Shown here one piece after another: positions 23,040 through 31,323 of a DNA stretch of 31,323 nucleotides; position 1 is the stretch's first letter, and each line of letters opens with the position of its first letter. Position numbers and translations under genes: made by a program. Origin of the DNA: JBDIBB01 sp039812685 (GTDB taxonomy: Bacteria > Acidobacteriota > Vicinamibacteria > Vicinamibacterales > JAFNAJ01); contig JBDIBB010000042.1 in assembly GCA_039812685.1 (NCBI GenBank), positions 1 through 31,323 of the forward strand. The letters are read 5' to 3'. The notes under the pieces are model-generated. The model worked only from the letters and a program-made list of their open reading frames with translations. It was not told the DNA's origin and searched no databases.

Positions 23040-23972
23040 ATGACAACCAGAACCGGCAGGAATCGTCTCACACCAGTCGCGGCCGCGGCGATCGTCGCTG
23101 GCGCGCTGGTCGTGCCGCTTCGCTCGTCAGGACCACCCGCGCGGAAGGGGGGCGGCGACACGTTCGTGGATCCGATGGTCGCGTCGGTCGACCTCGATCG
23201 TGTCACGGCCGTCACCGCCGAGGTGTCGATCGTCCGGACGCGGACCGATGGCAGAGGGAACCGGAAGGGCGCGGCGCCTTCCTCCGTGTCCTACCGTCTC
23301 GAGCGGAGGCACACGGCTGGCGGCTGGCGTTCCATCTGGCGGCTGGTGCGCAGGAGCGCGCCGGTGATCCGTGGCGCGCAAGGCGATGTCGCGCTCGACG
23401 TCCCCCCTGCGATCGGGTGGGTGGAGGACGCCGGTGACGGCACGCCCGCGCGTGTGTTCAACGAACGTGGAGTCGAGGTGCGGCTGCCGTCGCACCGGCA
23501 GTTGCGCGCGCTGGCCGACGGTGTGCCGGGCGCGCTGAAGCGCCTGGGCCTGCCCGAGGCGCCAGGGTCCGATGCCGCCCGGGACGGGGCGCCGGCGCCT
23601 TCGGGCGCGCAGGGCCTTGCCGGGCTCGCGTATGCGGCTGGGGGCCGCGAGACGAGGCAGGCGGCCATCGCGCGCGCACTGGGCCGCGTTGCCGAGCGCA
23701 GGGGCGGGCTCGACCGCTATGTCTCGCTGTCGGGTGGCGATCGCCGCGATACGGTGATCGACGCGGCGACGGCGTTGCCCGTCGAGGTGACGCTGTCGCG
23801 CGACGGCGTGCCCATCGAGCGGGTGCGGCATGCCTGGAGCCGCGCAGCCGGCGGCACGACCGTGCGGCGGGGAGTCCGCAGCGAGCACCGGCTGCCCGGG
23901 ACCGATGGCGAGTGGATGCACGTGGATGTGGAGTTCGGCGGCCTGCGCATGGCGGTCGGGGGTGTGCGATGA
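23040..23972 (+). CDS. Exported protein of unknown function, coupled to the lipase gene
   Basis: A 310-residue protein I do not recognise. The first 30 residues look like a signal peptide (basic start, then TPVAAAAIVAGALVVPL). The mature part alternates charged and beta-prone segments (SVSYRLERRHTAGGWRSIWR, ARVFNERGVEVRLPS). Its C-terminal third (DTVIDAATALPVEVTLSRDG to MHVDVEFGGLRM) vaguely resembles the beta strands of LolA/outer-membrane lipoprotein-sorting-like proteins, but I would not name it so. There are no cysteines in the mature part and no membrane helix. The stop overlaps the next ATG (ATGA), so it is expressed in step with the lipase-lectin protein. A folding or secretion partner for it is conceivable, without direct evidence. 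Confidence 0.7.
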   Translation: MTTRTGRNRLTPVAAAAIVAGALVVPLRSSGPPARKGGGDTFVDPMVASVDLDRVTAVTAEVSIVRTRTDGRGNRKGAAPSSVSYRLERRHTAGGWRSIWRLVRRSAPVIRGAQGDVALDVPPAIGWVEDAGDGTPARVFNERGVEVRLPSHRQLRALADGVPGALKRLGLPEAPGSDAARDGAPAPSGAQGLAGLAYAAGGRETRQAAIARALGRVAERRGGLDRYVSLSGGDRRDTVIDAATALPVEVTLSRDGVPIERVRHAWSRAAGGTTVRRGVRSEHRLPGTDGEWMHVDVEFGGLRMAVGGVR

Positions 23973-25498
23973 GGCGCGGGTGGCGTCTGGCCATGGCCAT
24001 CGGACTGGCGGCCCTGCCCGCCCTCGCCCACGCGCAGGATCGGCCCGCGGTGTTCGTGCACGGGCTCGCGTCCGGACCTGACACCTGGGCGGGAGCGGCG
24101 GGCCGGCTCTCGGGCTCGCTCGCGATCGAGCCGCACCTGCCGGCGATCAACTGGCTGGATACCTACGGGGGCCAGGCCAACGAACTCCAGCGCCAGTTGT
24201 GGTGGCTGCCGGCATCCACGGTGGCCCTCGGTCACAGCAACGGCGGGGTCGTCGCGCGTGAGTGGAGCCGCCAGCGCCCGATCGGCGGGTTGATCACGCT
24301 GGGTTCGCCCAACCTGGGTGCGCCGCTGGTGAGCAACCTGGGGCTGGTCGCCTCCTACCAGGCAACGCTCGGGTGGTTGATCTCGGATGTGCACGTGGCC
24401 TTCGGGGCGTGCTGCGACTGGGAAGGCATGTGGCCCGCACTCGAGTGGTGGATGGCCGTCACCTACTGGCTGGGCGATGCAAGCTTCAAGCACGTGCTGG
24501 CGACCATGGGGGTCGCGGCGGCCGCGCCCGTCGTTCCGGAGATGGCGCCGGGCTCCGCGTACATGCGCGACCTCAACGGCGGCAACGCCAACCGCGAGGC
24601 GGCGCAGATCCCGGCGCGCGTGTCCGTGGTGTCGACGGCCGCGAACTTCTACGACCTGGGCCTGTTTGGCGCCATCGGCGGGGCCAATGCCGAGTACTTC
24701 AACTCGCTGGTCGACGGCGCGGCGTGGACACTCGACTTCTACGCGACGCTCATCCTCGCCAACGCAGGACCCTTCGACAGCCAGGCCCATCGCAAGGCGA
24801 CGCGCATGTGGAACCTCGCCGCCTGGATCTACTCGTGGGACGACCTGTGGTGCCGGGCCGTCTCGGCCCCGGGTGGCGCGTTCTGCGCCCCCAACGACAC
24901 GGTCGTGCCCGCCTGGAGCCAGGTGATGCCGGGCCCAGGCGTTCACGTGCTCGACTGGGGATGGTGGGGACCCCGGCACACGCAACAGACCTCGTCGAGC
25001 GACGACAAGCTGTACCAGGCGCTCGCGAGCATCGTGCACGTGCCACCGCGAGGCGCGAGCGGCGGCGGCAGCGGCGGCGGCAGCGGCGGCGGCAGTGGCG
25101 GCAGTGGCAGCGGCGGTGGTGGTGGCGGCGGTAGTGGTGGTGGTGGCGGCGGCGCTCCTGCGGCCGGCCGCGGCCTCGCTCCGGGCGAGGCGCTCTATCC
25201 CGGACAGGCCATCCAGTCGGCGGGCGGCGCGGCGAGTCTCGTCTACCAGGACGACGGCAACCTCGTCGTGTATCGAGCCGACGGCACGCCGGTATGGGCG
25301 AGCCATACGGCCGGGACCGCCCCCGGAGATCTCGTCATGCAATGGGACGGCAATCTCGTGCTCTACGATGCCGGCGGACGCGCGCTCTGGGCATCGCAAA
25401 CCCACGGTCACGATCGCGCGAGGCTCGTACTGCAGGACGACGGGGTGCTCGTGGTGTACGCGGAAGATGGCGCCCCGCTGTGGAGCACGGCGTGGTGA
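23969..25498 (+). CDS. Secreted lipase-like alpha/beta hydrolase fused to a bulb-type lectin domain
   Basis: A 509-residue protein with a clear signal peptide (cleavage AHA/QD after residue 22). The alpha/beta-hydrolase domain (about 23-350) has the oxyanion HG at 31-32 in FVHGLASGPDTW and the nucleophile elbow GHSNGG with Ser90. Likely triad partners are Asp310 (PNDTVVP) and His337 (PRHTQQ). Residues 365-395 are an uninterrupted Gly/Ser linker. The C-terminal domain (403-509) is a bulb-type (GNA-like) lectin with three motifs spaced exactly 31 residues apart: QDDGNLVVY (427), QWDGNLVLY (458) and QDDGVLVVY (489). The first two keep the mannose-binding Gln-Asp-Asn-Tyr set; the third has Val instead of Asn. 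Substrate (lipid ester or other ester) is not determined. It is coupled on both sides by 4-base overlaps. Confidence 0.9.
   Translation: MRRGWRLAMAIGLAALPALAHAQDRPAVFVHGLASGPDTWAGAAGRLSGSLAIEPHLPAINWLDTYGGQANELQRQLWWLPASTVALGHSNGGVVAREWSRQRPIGGLITLGSPNLGAPLVSNLGLVASYQATLGWLISDVHVAFGACCDWEGMWPALEWWMAVTYWLGDASFKHVLATMGVAAAAPVVPEMAPGSAYMRDLNGGNANREAAQIPARVSVVSTAANFYDLGLFGAIGGANAEYFNSLVDGAAWTLDFYATLILANAGPFDSQAHRKATRMWNLAAWIYSWDDLWCRAVSAPGGAFCAPNDTVVPAWSQVMPGPGVHVLDWGWWGPRHTQQTSSSDDKLYQALASIVHVPPRGASGGGSGGGSGGGSGGSGSGGGGGGGSGGGGGGAPAAGRGLAPGEALYPGQAIQSAGGAASLVYQDDGNLVVYRADGTPVWASHTAGTAPGDLVMQWDGNLVLYDAGGRALWASQTHGHDRARLVLQDDGVLVVYAEDGAPLWSTAW
25061..25096 (+). repeat. 12-base tandem repeat coding for the Gly-Ser linker
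   Basis: Three consecutive copies of the unit GGCGGCGGCAGC (the last ends in T) start a 93-base stretch (25061-25153) that encodes only Gly and Ser. Unit length is a multiple of three, so gain or loss of copies would change linker length without a frameshift. Confidence 0.85.
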
Positions 25499-26664
25499 GC
25501 CGCCTGGCCGGCGTGCTCTGCCTCGCCGGCACGACGGGGGCCTGGGCGATGCTCGCGCCGCAGGCCCCTCGTCGCCACGAGTTCGTTGGCGCGCCACCCG
25601 AGGTGCGGGCCGGGGTCGTGGAGGCCTGGCGGGTGGCTGGTGCCGGGCGCGGCACGCCAGCCGTGGACGATGGGGCGGTCTATGCCCTGTCGCGCTGGGG
25701 AGAACTGCTGGCCCTCGAGCGGGGAAGCGGACGTCTCAGATGGCGGCAGCCGACCTCGCCGCCCGGCACGGAGACGGCGGGATCGGCCGTCCGGTTGTGG
25801 CGCGGCCTCGCGATCGCGGGTGACGACACGATCCTCGCCTTCGACGCGACGACGGGCGCGCCGGTGTGGTCGGTGTCGCCGGAGGAGGCCGGCGGCGCGG
25901 GTCATTACCTTGGCGCGGTCGTCGATGGGCTGGTGGTGGCGGGATCCTCCGCCGGATACGTGCTCGGAATCGACGCGGCGACGGGGCGGCGCCGGTGGCG
26001 GGCCGGACCCGGCGACCAGGAGCCCACCACGGTGTACGAACCGGCAGCGGCGGCAGGCCTGGTCGTCGCCGCCTTCAACGTCTTCACGGCGCCAGTGAGC
26101 GGCGGCGTGCTGGCGATCGACGCGATCGACGGCCGCGAGCGCTGGCGGCAGCCGCTGGTGTCGGCCGACGGGTCGCCGTTCACGAACGGATGGGGGGGCG
26201 GACTGCTCGTCGACGGCGACCTCGTCGTTGTCTCGGGTCGCGACGGCCGCATGTGGGGCCTGAGCCTGCTCGATGGGCGGCCTCGATGGCGGATCGACCC
26301 GGAACGCGATGCCGGTGGGGTGCCGGCCGGCCGGCCCGACGTGCGTCCGCTCACTCGCAGCGGACGGTTGGTGATAGCCGGATCCACCACGGGCCGCGTC
26401 ACGGCGTTCGACCTCGATTCGAGGGCCGTGAAGTGGCGATACACTGATGAGCGTCTCGGATCGACCGCCTTCCGGTTGGCGAGCGACGAACGGCTGGCCT
26501 ACGTGCCGTTCTTTTCCGGGCGGTTGGTGGCGCTCGATGTGCGGACCGGCGTCGAGCACTGGCGGCTGGGCGGAGCGGAGCGCGAACTGGTGTGGGCCCC
26601 GGCCCTCGATCGACGCTGGCTCTTTCTCACATCGTCATCGGGTTACCTCGCGTACTCACGCTGA
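25495..26664 (+). CDS. Exported PQQ-like (BamB-type) beta-propeller protein
   Basis: A 389-residue protein starting with GTG that overlaps the lipase stop (GTGA). An N-terminal hydrophobic stretch (about 3-22) suggests export; no convincing lipobox is seen. The rest is a chain of about eight PQQ-like units, each ending in a variant of ALDxxTGxxxWR: LALERGSGRLRWRQ, LAFDATTGAPVWSV, LGIDAATGRRRWRA, LAIDAIDGRERWRQ, WGLSLLDGRPRWRI, TAFDLDSRAVKWRY and VALDVRTGVEHWRL. The final unit lacks its Trp strand, which EAWRVAG near the N-terminus can supply to close the ring. That is the topology of eight-bladed propellers such as BamB. No PQQ or metal-binding enzyme residues were identified, so a scaffolding role is more likely than dehydrogenase activity. 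Confidence 0.85.
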   Translation: MSRLAGVLCLAGTTGAWAMLAPQAPRRHEFVGAPPEVRAGVVEAWRVAGAGRGTPAVDDGAVYALSRWGELLALERGSGRLRWRQPTSPPGTETAGSAVRLWRGLAIAGDDTILAFDATTGAPVWSVSPEEAGGAGHYLGAVVDGLVVAGSSAGYVLGIDAATGRRRWRAGPGDQEPTTVYEPAAAAGLVVAAFNVFTAPVSGGVLAIDAIDGRERWRQPLVSADGSPFTNGWGGGLLVDGDLVVVSGRDGRMWGLSLLDGRPRWRIDPERDAGGVPAGRPDVRPLTRSGRLVIAGSTTGRVTAFDLDSRAVKWRYTDERLGSTAFRLASDERLAYVPFFSGRLVALDVRTGVEHWRLGGAERELVWAPALDRRWLFLTSSSGYLAYSR

Positions 26665-26676
26665 GATGGGGGGCAC

Positions 26677-27294
26677 ATGGCTGGCTTCCATTGGTGGGAT
26701 CGCTTGGCGGGCACGGCCTGGCGACCGGCCCATGACGCAACTGCGCGCGCCGTTCGCGCGCGAAGGCTGGTGGCGTGGAGCGTGCTCCCGCTGGTGGCGG
26801 CCTGCGGCGGATCGCCGACCAGCCCGGGCACGGTGGCATCCTCGCCAGCCGCGCTGCAGCTTTCGGCCGGGCCTTACGTTCTGATCGTGACCGGCAACAG
26901 CCTGACTGGCGGCTGCAGCGCTCTTTCAACGGGCGCGATCGGCCTGACGGCGCCTGTGCAGGTGGAGTCGGCCGGCGGAGTCTGGACGGTCAGGCCGTCG
27001 GCGGCCACGACCGGCGATGCCGTGATCGCATTCGGGCCATCGGGCAGCGCCACGCCGATTGCCGTCGGGGTTGCGGGAACGGCGCGCGGCACGCTGTCGG
27101 ACGCCGGCGGGTTCTTCGCGGCGTCTTCAGGCGTGCTGATGACGATCGACGGCGAGGCGACGGTGACGGGCGAACAGCAGAAGGGCTCGCGGCTCGTCGT
27201 GGGGGAGATGCGCGGCAGCATCCGGTTCGGCGAGGGGGCGGCGCCGGCGGTGGGATGCTCGCGCGTGTCGTGGTCGCTCGGTCCCGCGTCGTGA
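26677..27294 (+). CDS. Small lipoprotein of unknown function
   Basis: A 205-residue protein with a lipoprotein signal peptide: basic segment ARRL near 28-31, hydrophobic VAWSVLPLVAA, then Cys43 (LVAAC/GGS), which would be lipidated. The mature part is small-residue- and beta-rich (PYVLIVTGNSLTGGCSALS, and later GVLMTIDGEATVTGEQQKG). It has two further cysteines, one near the start and one near the end (VGCSRVSW), which could form a disulfide. I do not recognise a family. It begins 12 bases after the propeller gene with a G-rich ribosome site (26668-26673), so it closes the second cluster. The first about 25 residues are unusually long for a lipoprotein leader and an internal start is possible. 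Confidence 0.72.
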   Translation: MAGFHWWDRLAGTAWRPAHDATARAVRARRLVAWSVLPLVAACGGSPTSPGTVASSPAALQLSAGPYVLIVTGNSLTGGCSALSTGAIGLTAPVQVESAGGVWTVRPSAATTGDAVIAFGPSGSATPIAVGVAGTARGTLSDAGGFFAASSGVLMTIDGEATVTGEQQKGSRLVVGEMRGSIRFGEGAAPAVGCSRVSWSLGPAS

Positions 27295-27307
27295 TGTCGA
27301 GCGCTCG

Positions 27308-27333
27308 CGGACGCGGCGCGCGCATCGCGTCCG
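27308..27333 (+). terminator. Possible terminator hairpin without T tract
   Basis: A perfect 8-bp stem (27308-27315 with 27326-27333) closes a 10-base loop, 13 bases after the lipoprotein stop codon. No T run follows, so at most it is a weak or factor-assisted terminator, or an mRNA 3'-end stabiliser. Confidence 0.35.
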
Positions 27334-27497
27334 GCTGAGTGGAGCCGCCGCGGCCGGTGTCCGCGCCGCGGGCGGCCCGTCACGTCATGGTGATTCGGAG
27401 GATCGGGTGGGTGCCGGCCGGGCGAGTCGGTTTTCGCGCGGCGTGGCGGTTGGCCGGCGGTGTCTCCGGGGCCCCGGGGTTGGGGTTCTGGCCCCCC

Positions 27498-27526
27498 CTG
27501 TCGCAGAGGGTCGTCTGTGCTATACT
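27498..27526 (+). promoter_or_regulatory. str operon promoter P1 (extended -10)
   Basis: TATACT at 27521-27526 is preceded by TGC, giving an extended -10 element. At a 17-base spacing upstream is CTGTCG (27498-27503), a poor -35, as is usual for extended -10 promoters. The following bases CGGCGG form a GC-rich discriminator, a trait linked to stringent (ppGpp) control of translation genes in other bacteria; that control is inferred here. Confidence 0.7.
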
Positions 27527-27592
27527 CGGCGGTTCGCGGAGGGACCGGTGGGGTGCCATCGGGTATCGCCGCGGCGCGGGGGCACGACGGAG

Positions 27593-27622
27593 TTGCGGCG
27601 GGCGTCTGGCCCGTGCTATCCT
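27593..27622 (+). promoter_or_regulatory. str operon promoter P2 (extended -10)
   Basis: TATCCT at 27617-27622 is preceded by TGC. TTGCGG at 27593-27598 makes a reasonable -35 with an 18-base spacer. The core GTGCTAT is shared with P1, 96 bases upstream, so the two look like tandem promoters of one type. Confidence 0.6.
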
Positions 27623-27959
27623 TGTCAGGTTTCGCTGGAGCAGGACACCCTATCTGCTTCAGCCCGCTCGGAAGTGACGCTGGCCGCAAGGCGCGATCCC
27701 TTCCTCAGGGCGGGACGGTCGGGCCTGAACGGCTCTGCCGGACCGCCGCGCGATCATTACTCGACATAGGGTAATCCGTTCCCGGGTGCCACGGGGGCCA
27801 TCGGCGATGGTCACGTCAAGGCCCGGGAAGCTGTCAGCCGCCGGATGGCGGCGCAGCGAGGGACGTAGCGGGGCGAGGATGCCCCCGGGCGCGTGCGCGG
27901 GACGCCGGACGGCCTGCGGTCACCGCCCGTCAGCAGGGGTCCCCGGGGCCGGGGCAGCG

Positions 27960-27973
27960 CGCGCTTCGGCGCG
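27960..27973 (+). promoter_or_regulatory. cUUCGg hairpin next to the rpsL ribosome site
   Basis: A 5-bp G/C stem (27960-27964 with 27969-27973) is closed by a TTCG loop with a C-G closing pair, the exceptionally stable RNA tetraloop. It ends 6 bases before the Shine-Dalgarno GGAGAG (27980-27985) of rpsL. Confidence 0.5.
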
Positions 27974-27992
27974 ACGCGCGGAGAGACTGACT

Positions 27993-28367
27993 GTGCCGAC
28001 GATTAGCCAGCTCGTTCGCAAGGGTCGTGAGCAGATCGCGACGAAGACCAAGAGTCCCGCGCTGCAGGAGAGCCCGCAGAAGCGGGGTGTCTGCGTGCGT
28101 GTGTTCACGCAGACGCCGAAGAAGCCGAACTCGGCTCTCCGCAAGGTCGCGCGCGTGCGCCTGACGAACCAGATCGAGGTGAGCACCTACATTCCCGGCG
28201 TGGGCCACAACCTGCAGGAGCACTCGCTGGTGCTCATCCGCGGTGGCCGCGTGAAGGACCTGCCGGGCGTGCGGTATCACGTCGTGCGGGGCACGCTGGA
28301 CGCGGTGGGGGTTCAGGGGCGCAAGCAGGGGCGATCGAAGTACGGCGCCAAGCGGCCCAAGCAGTAG
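27993..28367 (+). CDS. rpsL: 30S ribosomal protein S12
   Basis: A 124-residue protein, the same length as in E. coli, from a GTG start with GGAGAG 7 bases upstream. S12 sits at the decoding centre and controls accuracy. The conserved QKRGVCVRV, TPKKPNSALRKVARVRLTN, GHNLQEHSLVLIRGGRVKDLPGVRYH and the C-terminal KQGRSKYGAKRPK are all present. Both lysines where streptomycin-resistance changes arise (TPKKPN and GRVKDLP) are wild type. An in-frame extension upstream to 27786 is open but has no S12 similarity. It is the first gene of the str operon. Confidence 0.98.
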   Translation: MPTISQLVRKGREQIATKTKSPALQESPQKRGVCVRVFTQTPKKPNSALRKVARVRLTNQIEVSTYIPGVGHNLQEHSLVLIRGGRVKDLPGVRYHVVRGTLDAVGVQGRKQGRSKYGAKRPKQ

Positions 28368-28382
28368 TCAGGAAGTCAAGCC

Positions 28383-28856
28383 ATGCCACGCAGACGAGAG
28401 ATTGCGAAGCGCGAACTGCTGCCGGATCCGATCTACCAGAGCTCGCTCGTCACGAAGTTCATGAACACGATCATGCTCGACGGCAAGAAGAGCACCGCCG
28501 AGCGCGTGCTCTACACGAGCCTCGAGATGATCAAGGAGAAGACGGGCGACGATCCGCTGAAGGTGTTCAAGAAGGCGGTCGAGAACGCCAAGCCGAGCCT
28601 CGAGGTGAAGAGCCGGCGCGTGGGCGGATCGAACTACCAGGTGCCGATCGAGGTGAACCCGAACCGGCGGCTGTCTCTGGCGATCCGCTGGCTGGTGAGT
28701 TACGCGCGGCAGCGTGGCGATGGCAAGACGATGGAAGAGCGGCTGGCCAACGAGTTGCTCGATGCCTCCAACCTGCGCGGTGGCGCGGTGAAGAAGCGCG
28801 AGGACACGCACCGGATGGCCGAGGCCAACAAGGCGTTCGCGCACTACCGCTGGTAG
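28383..28856 (+). CDS. rpsG: 30S ribosomal protein S7
   Basis: A 157-residue protein of normal length. S7 starts assembly of the 30S head and contacts E-site tRNA and mRNA. It shows MPRRREIAKRELLPDPIYQS, LVTKFMNTIMLDGKKSTAE, the PSLEVKSRRVGGSNYQVP loop, and the C-terminal HRMAEANKAFAHYRW. The ribosome site AGGAAG is at 28370-28375. The gap from rpsL is only 15 bases, while in E. coli the gap is about 100 bases and holds the S7 autorepression site; that arrangement is absent here. Confidence 0.98.
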   Translation: MPRRREIAKRELLPDPIYQSSLVTKFMNTIMLDGKKSTAERVLYTSLEMIKEKTGDDPLKVFKKAVENAKPSLEVKSRRVGGSNYQVPIEVNPNRRLSLAIRWLVSYARQRGDGKTMEERLANELLDASNLRGGAVKKREDTHRMAEANKAFAHYRW

Positions 28857-29040
28857 GCGCGGGCGGGTTCCCGGGCGAACCCCGGAAGTCTGCCGCCCGT
28901 GGGGCTGCCTGGCGGCGGCTGCGTGGCGCGGCCGAGGGCAGGCAGGCGGTGCTCGCGAGGAGGAGACAGGGGCTGCGAGCGGCGATCGACGGACAGGCTG
29001 GCCCGGTGCAGGGCCGCCGGCAGCAGCCCCGAGTCAGGCA

Positions 29041-31146
<2,106 letters not shown>

Positions 31147-31209
31147 GGCGGACCCGGTGAGTCTGCCGTGCCGGCGCGTGGGCCGGGACGACGGGACTGG
31201 GGCGGAACC

Positions 31210-31235
31210 GGCGGGACTGCAGTCCCGCCCTGCAG
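31210..31235. promoter_or_regulatory. 20-bp perfect palindrome with a competing hairpin before tuf
   Basis: Bases 31210-31229 are a perfect palindrome (GGCGGGACTG then its complement). The central CTGCAG (31217-31222) is repeated at 31230-31235 and could instead pair with that copy around a 7-base loop. The two structures are mutually exclusive and end 5-11 bases before the GGGAG (31241-31245 region) that serves tuf. It may be a regulatory RNA switch, a protein site, or a member of a dispersed palindromic repeat family. Confidence 0.45.
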
Positions 31236-31250
31236 GAGCGGGGAGACGTC

Positions 31251-31323
31251 ATGGCGAAGGAAAAATTCGATCGGTCGAAACCGCACGTGAACGTGGGGAC
31301 GATTGGGCACATCGACCACGGGA
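31251..31323 (+). CDS. tuf: Elongation factor Tu, N-terminal fragment (partial)
   Basis: The first 24 codons are present and the gene runs off the end of the window. The sequence opens [20 protein letters not shown] and reaches IDHG, the start of the GTP-binding P-loop, which is diagnostic of EF-Tu. GGGAG lies 6 bases upstream. It follows fusA by 104 bases as the last classic gene of the str operon. With the fragment at 2-49 this is the second tuf copy. Confidence 0.97.

Larger units (their letters stand above)
27295..27992. other. Long untranslated region upstream of the str operon
   Basis: About 700 bases with no gene I can support; the open frames here have composition like non-coding GC-rich DNA and no family resemblance. 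It holds the terminator-like hairpin near its left end, two extended -10 promoters near 27500 and 27600, and a leader of roughly 360-460 bases before rpsL that is rich in G/C inverted repeats. Such a long leader points to regulation of ribosomal protein and elongation factor synthesis at the RNA level. Confidence 0.6.

Noticed and set aside
25061..25153. CRISPR or satellite-like repeat array
   Set aside because: The repeats are direct, spacer-free, in frame and fully explained as a Gly/Ser linker.
27339..27769. Possible small proteins in the region upstream of rpsL
   Set aside because: Several overlapping frames are open at once, they cross the two promoter elements, and none has a ribosome site or recognisable sequence.

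Overview
The window is very GC-rich bacterial DNA of chromosomal core type, most likely from an Acidobacteriota member (Vicinamibacteria-like is my best guess). The reasons are the high GC content, an RNA polymerase beta subunit with a cysteine-rich insertion that I recall from acidobacterial RpoB, and a neighbourhood rich in eukaryotic-type Ser/Thr kinases, PEGA domains and TPR proteins. This assignment is inference; no search was run. No CRISPR array, insertion sequence, integrase or attachment site was seen.

Left part (1-13042) is the conserved transcription/translation block, all on the + strand: the last codons of a tuf gene, rpmG, tRNA-Trp(CCA), secE, nusG, rplK, rplA, rplJ, rplL, rpoB and rpoC, closed by a strong intrinsic terminator. 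Both large polymerase subunits carry sizeable insertions relative to E. coli.

Middle part (13051-27294) is accessory and sits where rpoC is often followed directly by rpsL. A small basic protein gene (minus strand) converges on rpoC. A + strand signalling cluster follows: PP2C phosphatase, a Ser/Thr kinase with TPR-like repeats on both sides of its membrane segment, a second kinase with a PEGA-type outer region, an exported TPR plus beta-propeller protein, and an exported PEGA/PDZ/TPR protein. Most junctions overlap by 1-4 bases, which implies translational coupling. A second coupled cluster encodes an exported protein of unknown function, a secreted lipase-like hydrolase fused through a 31-residue Gly/Ser linker to a bulb-type lectin domain, an exported eight-unit PQQ-like beta-propeller, and a small lipoprotein. 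I infer an envelope-centred phospho-signalling module next to a secreted/envelope hydrolase module; whether they work together is not shown.

Right part (27295-31323) is the str operon: a roughly 700-base leader with two tandem extended -10 promoters, then rpsL, rpsG, fusA and the start of a second tuf gene. The window thus begins inside the end of one tuf and stops inside the start of another, as expected for an assembly piece bounded by a duplicated gene.
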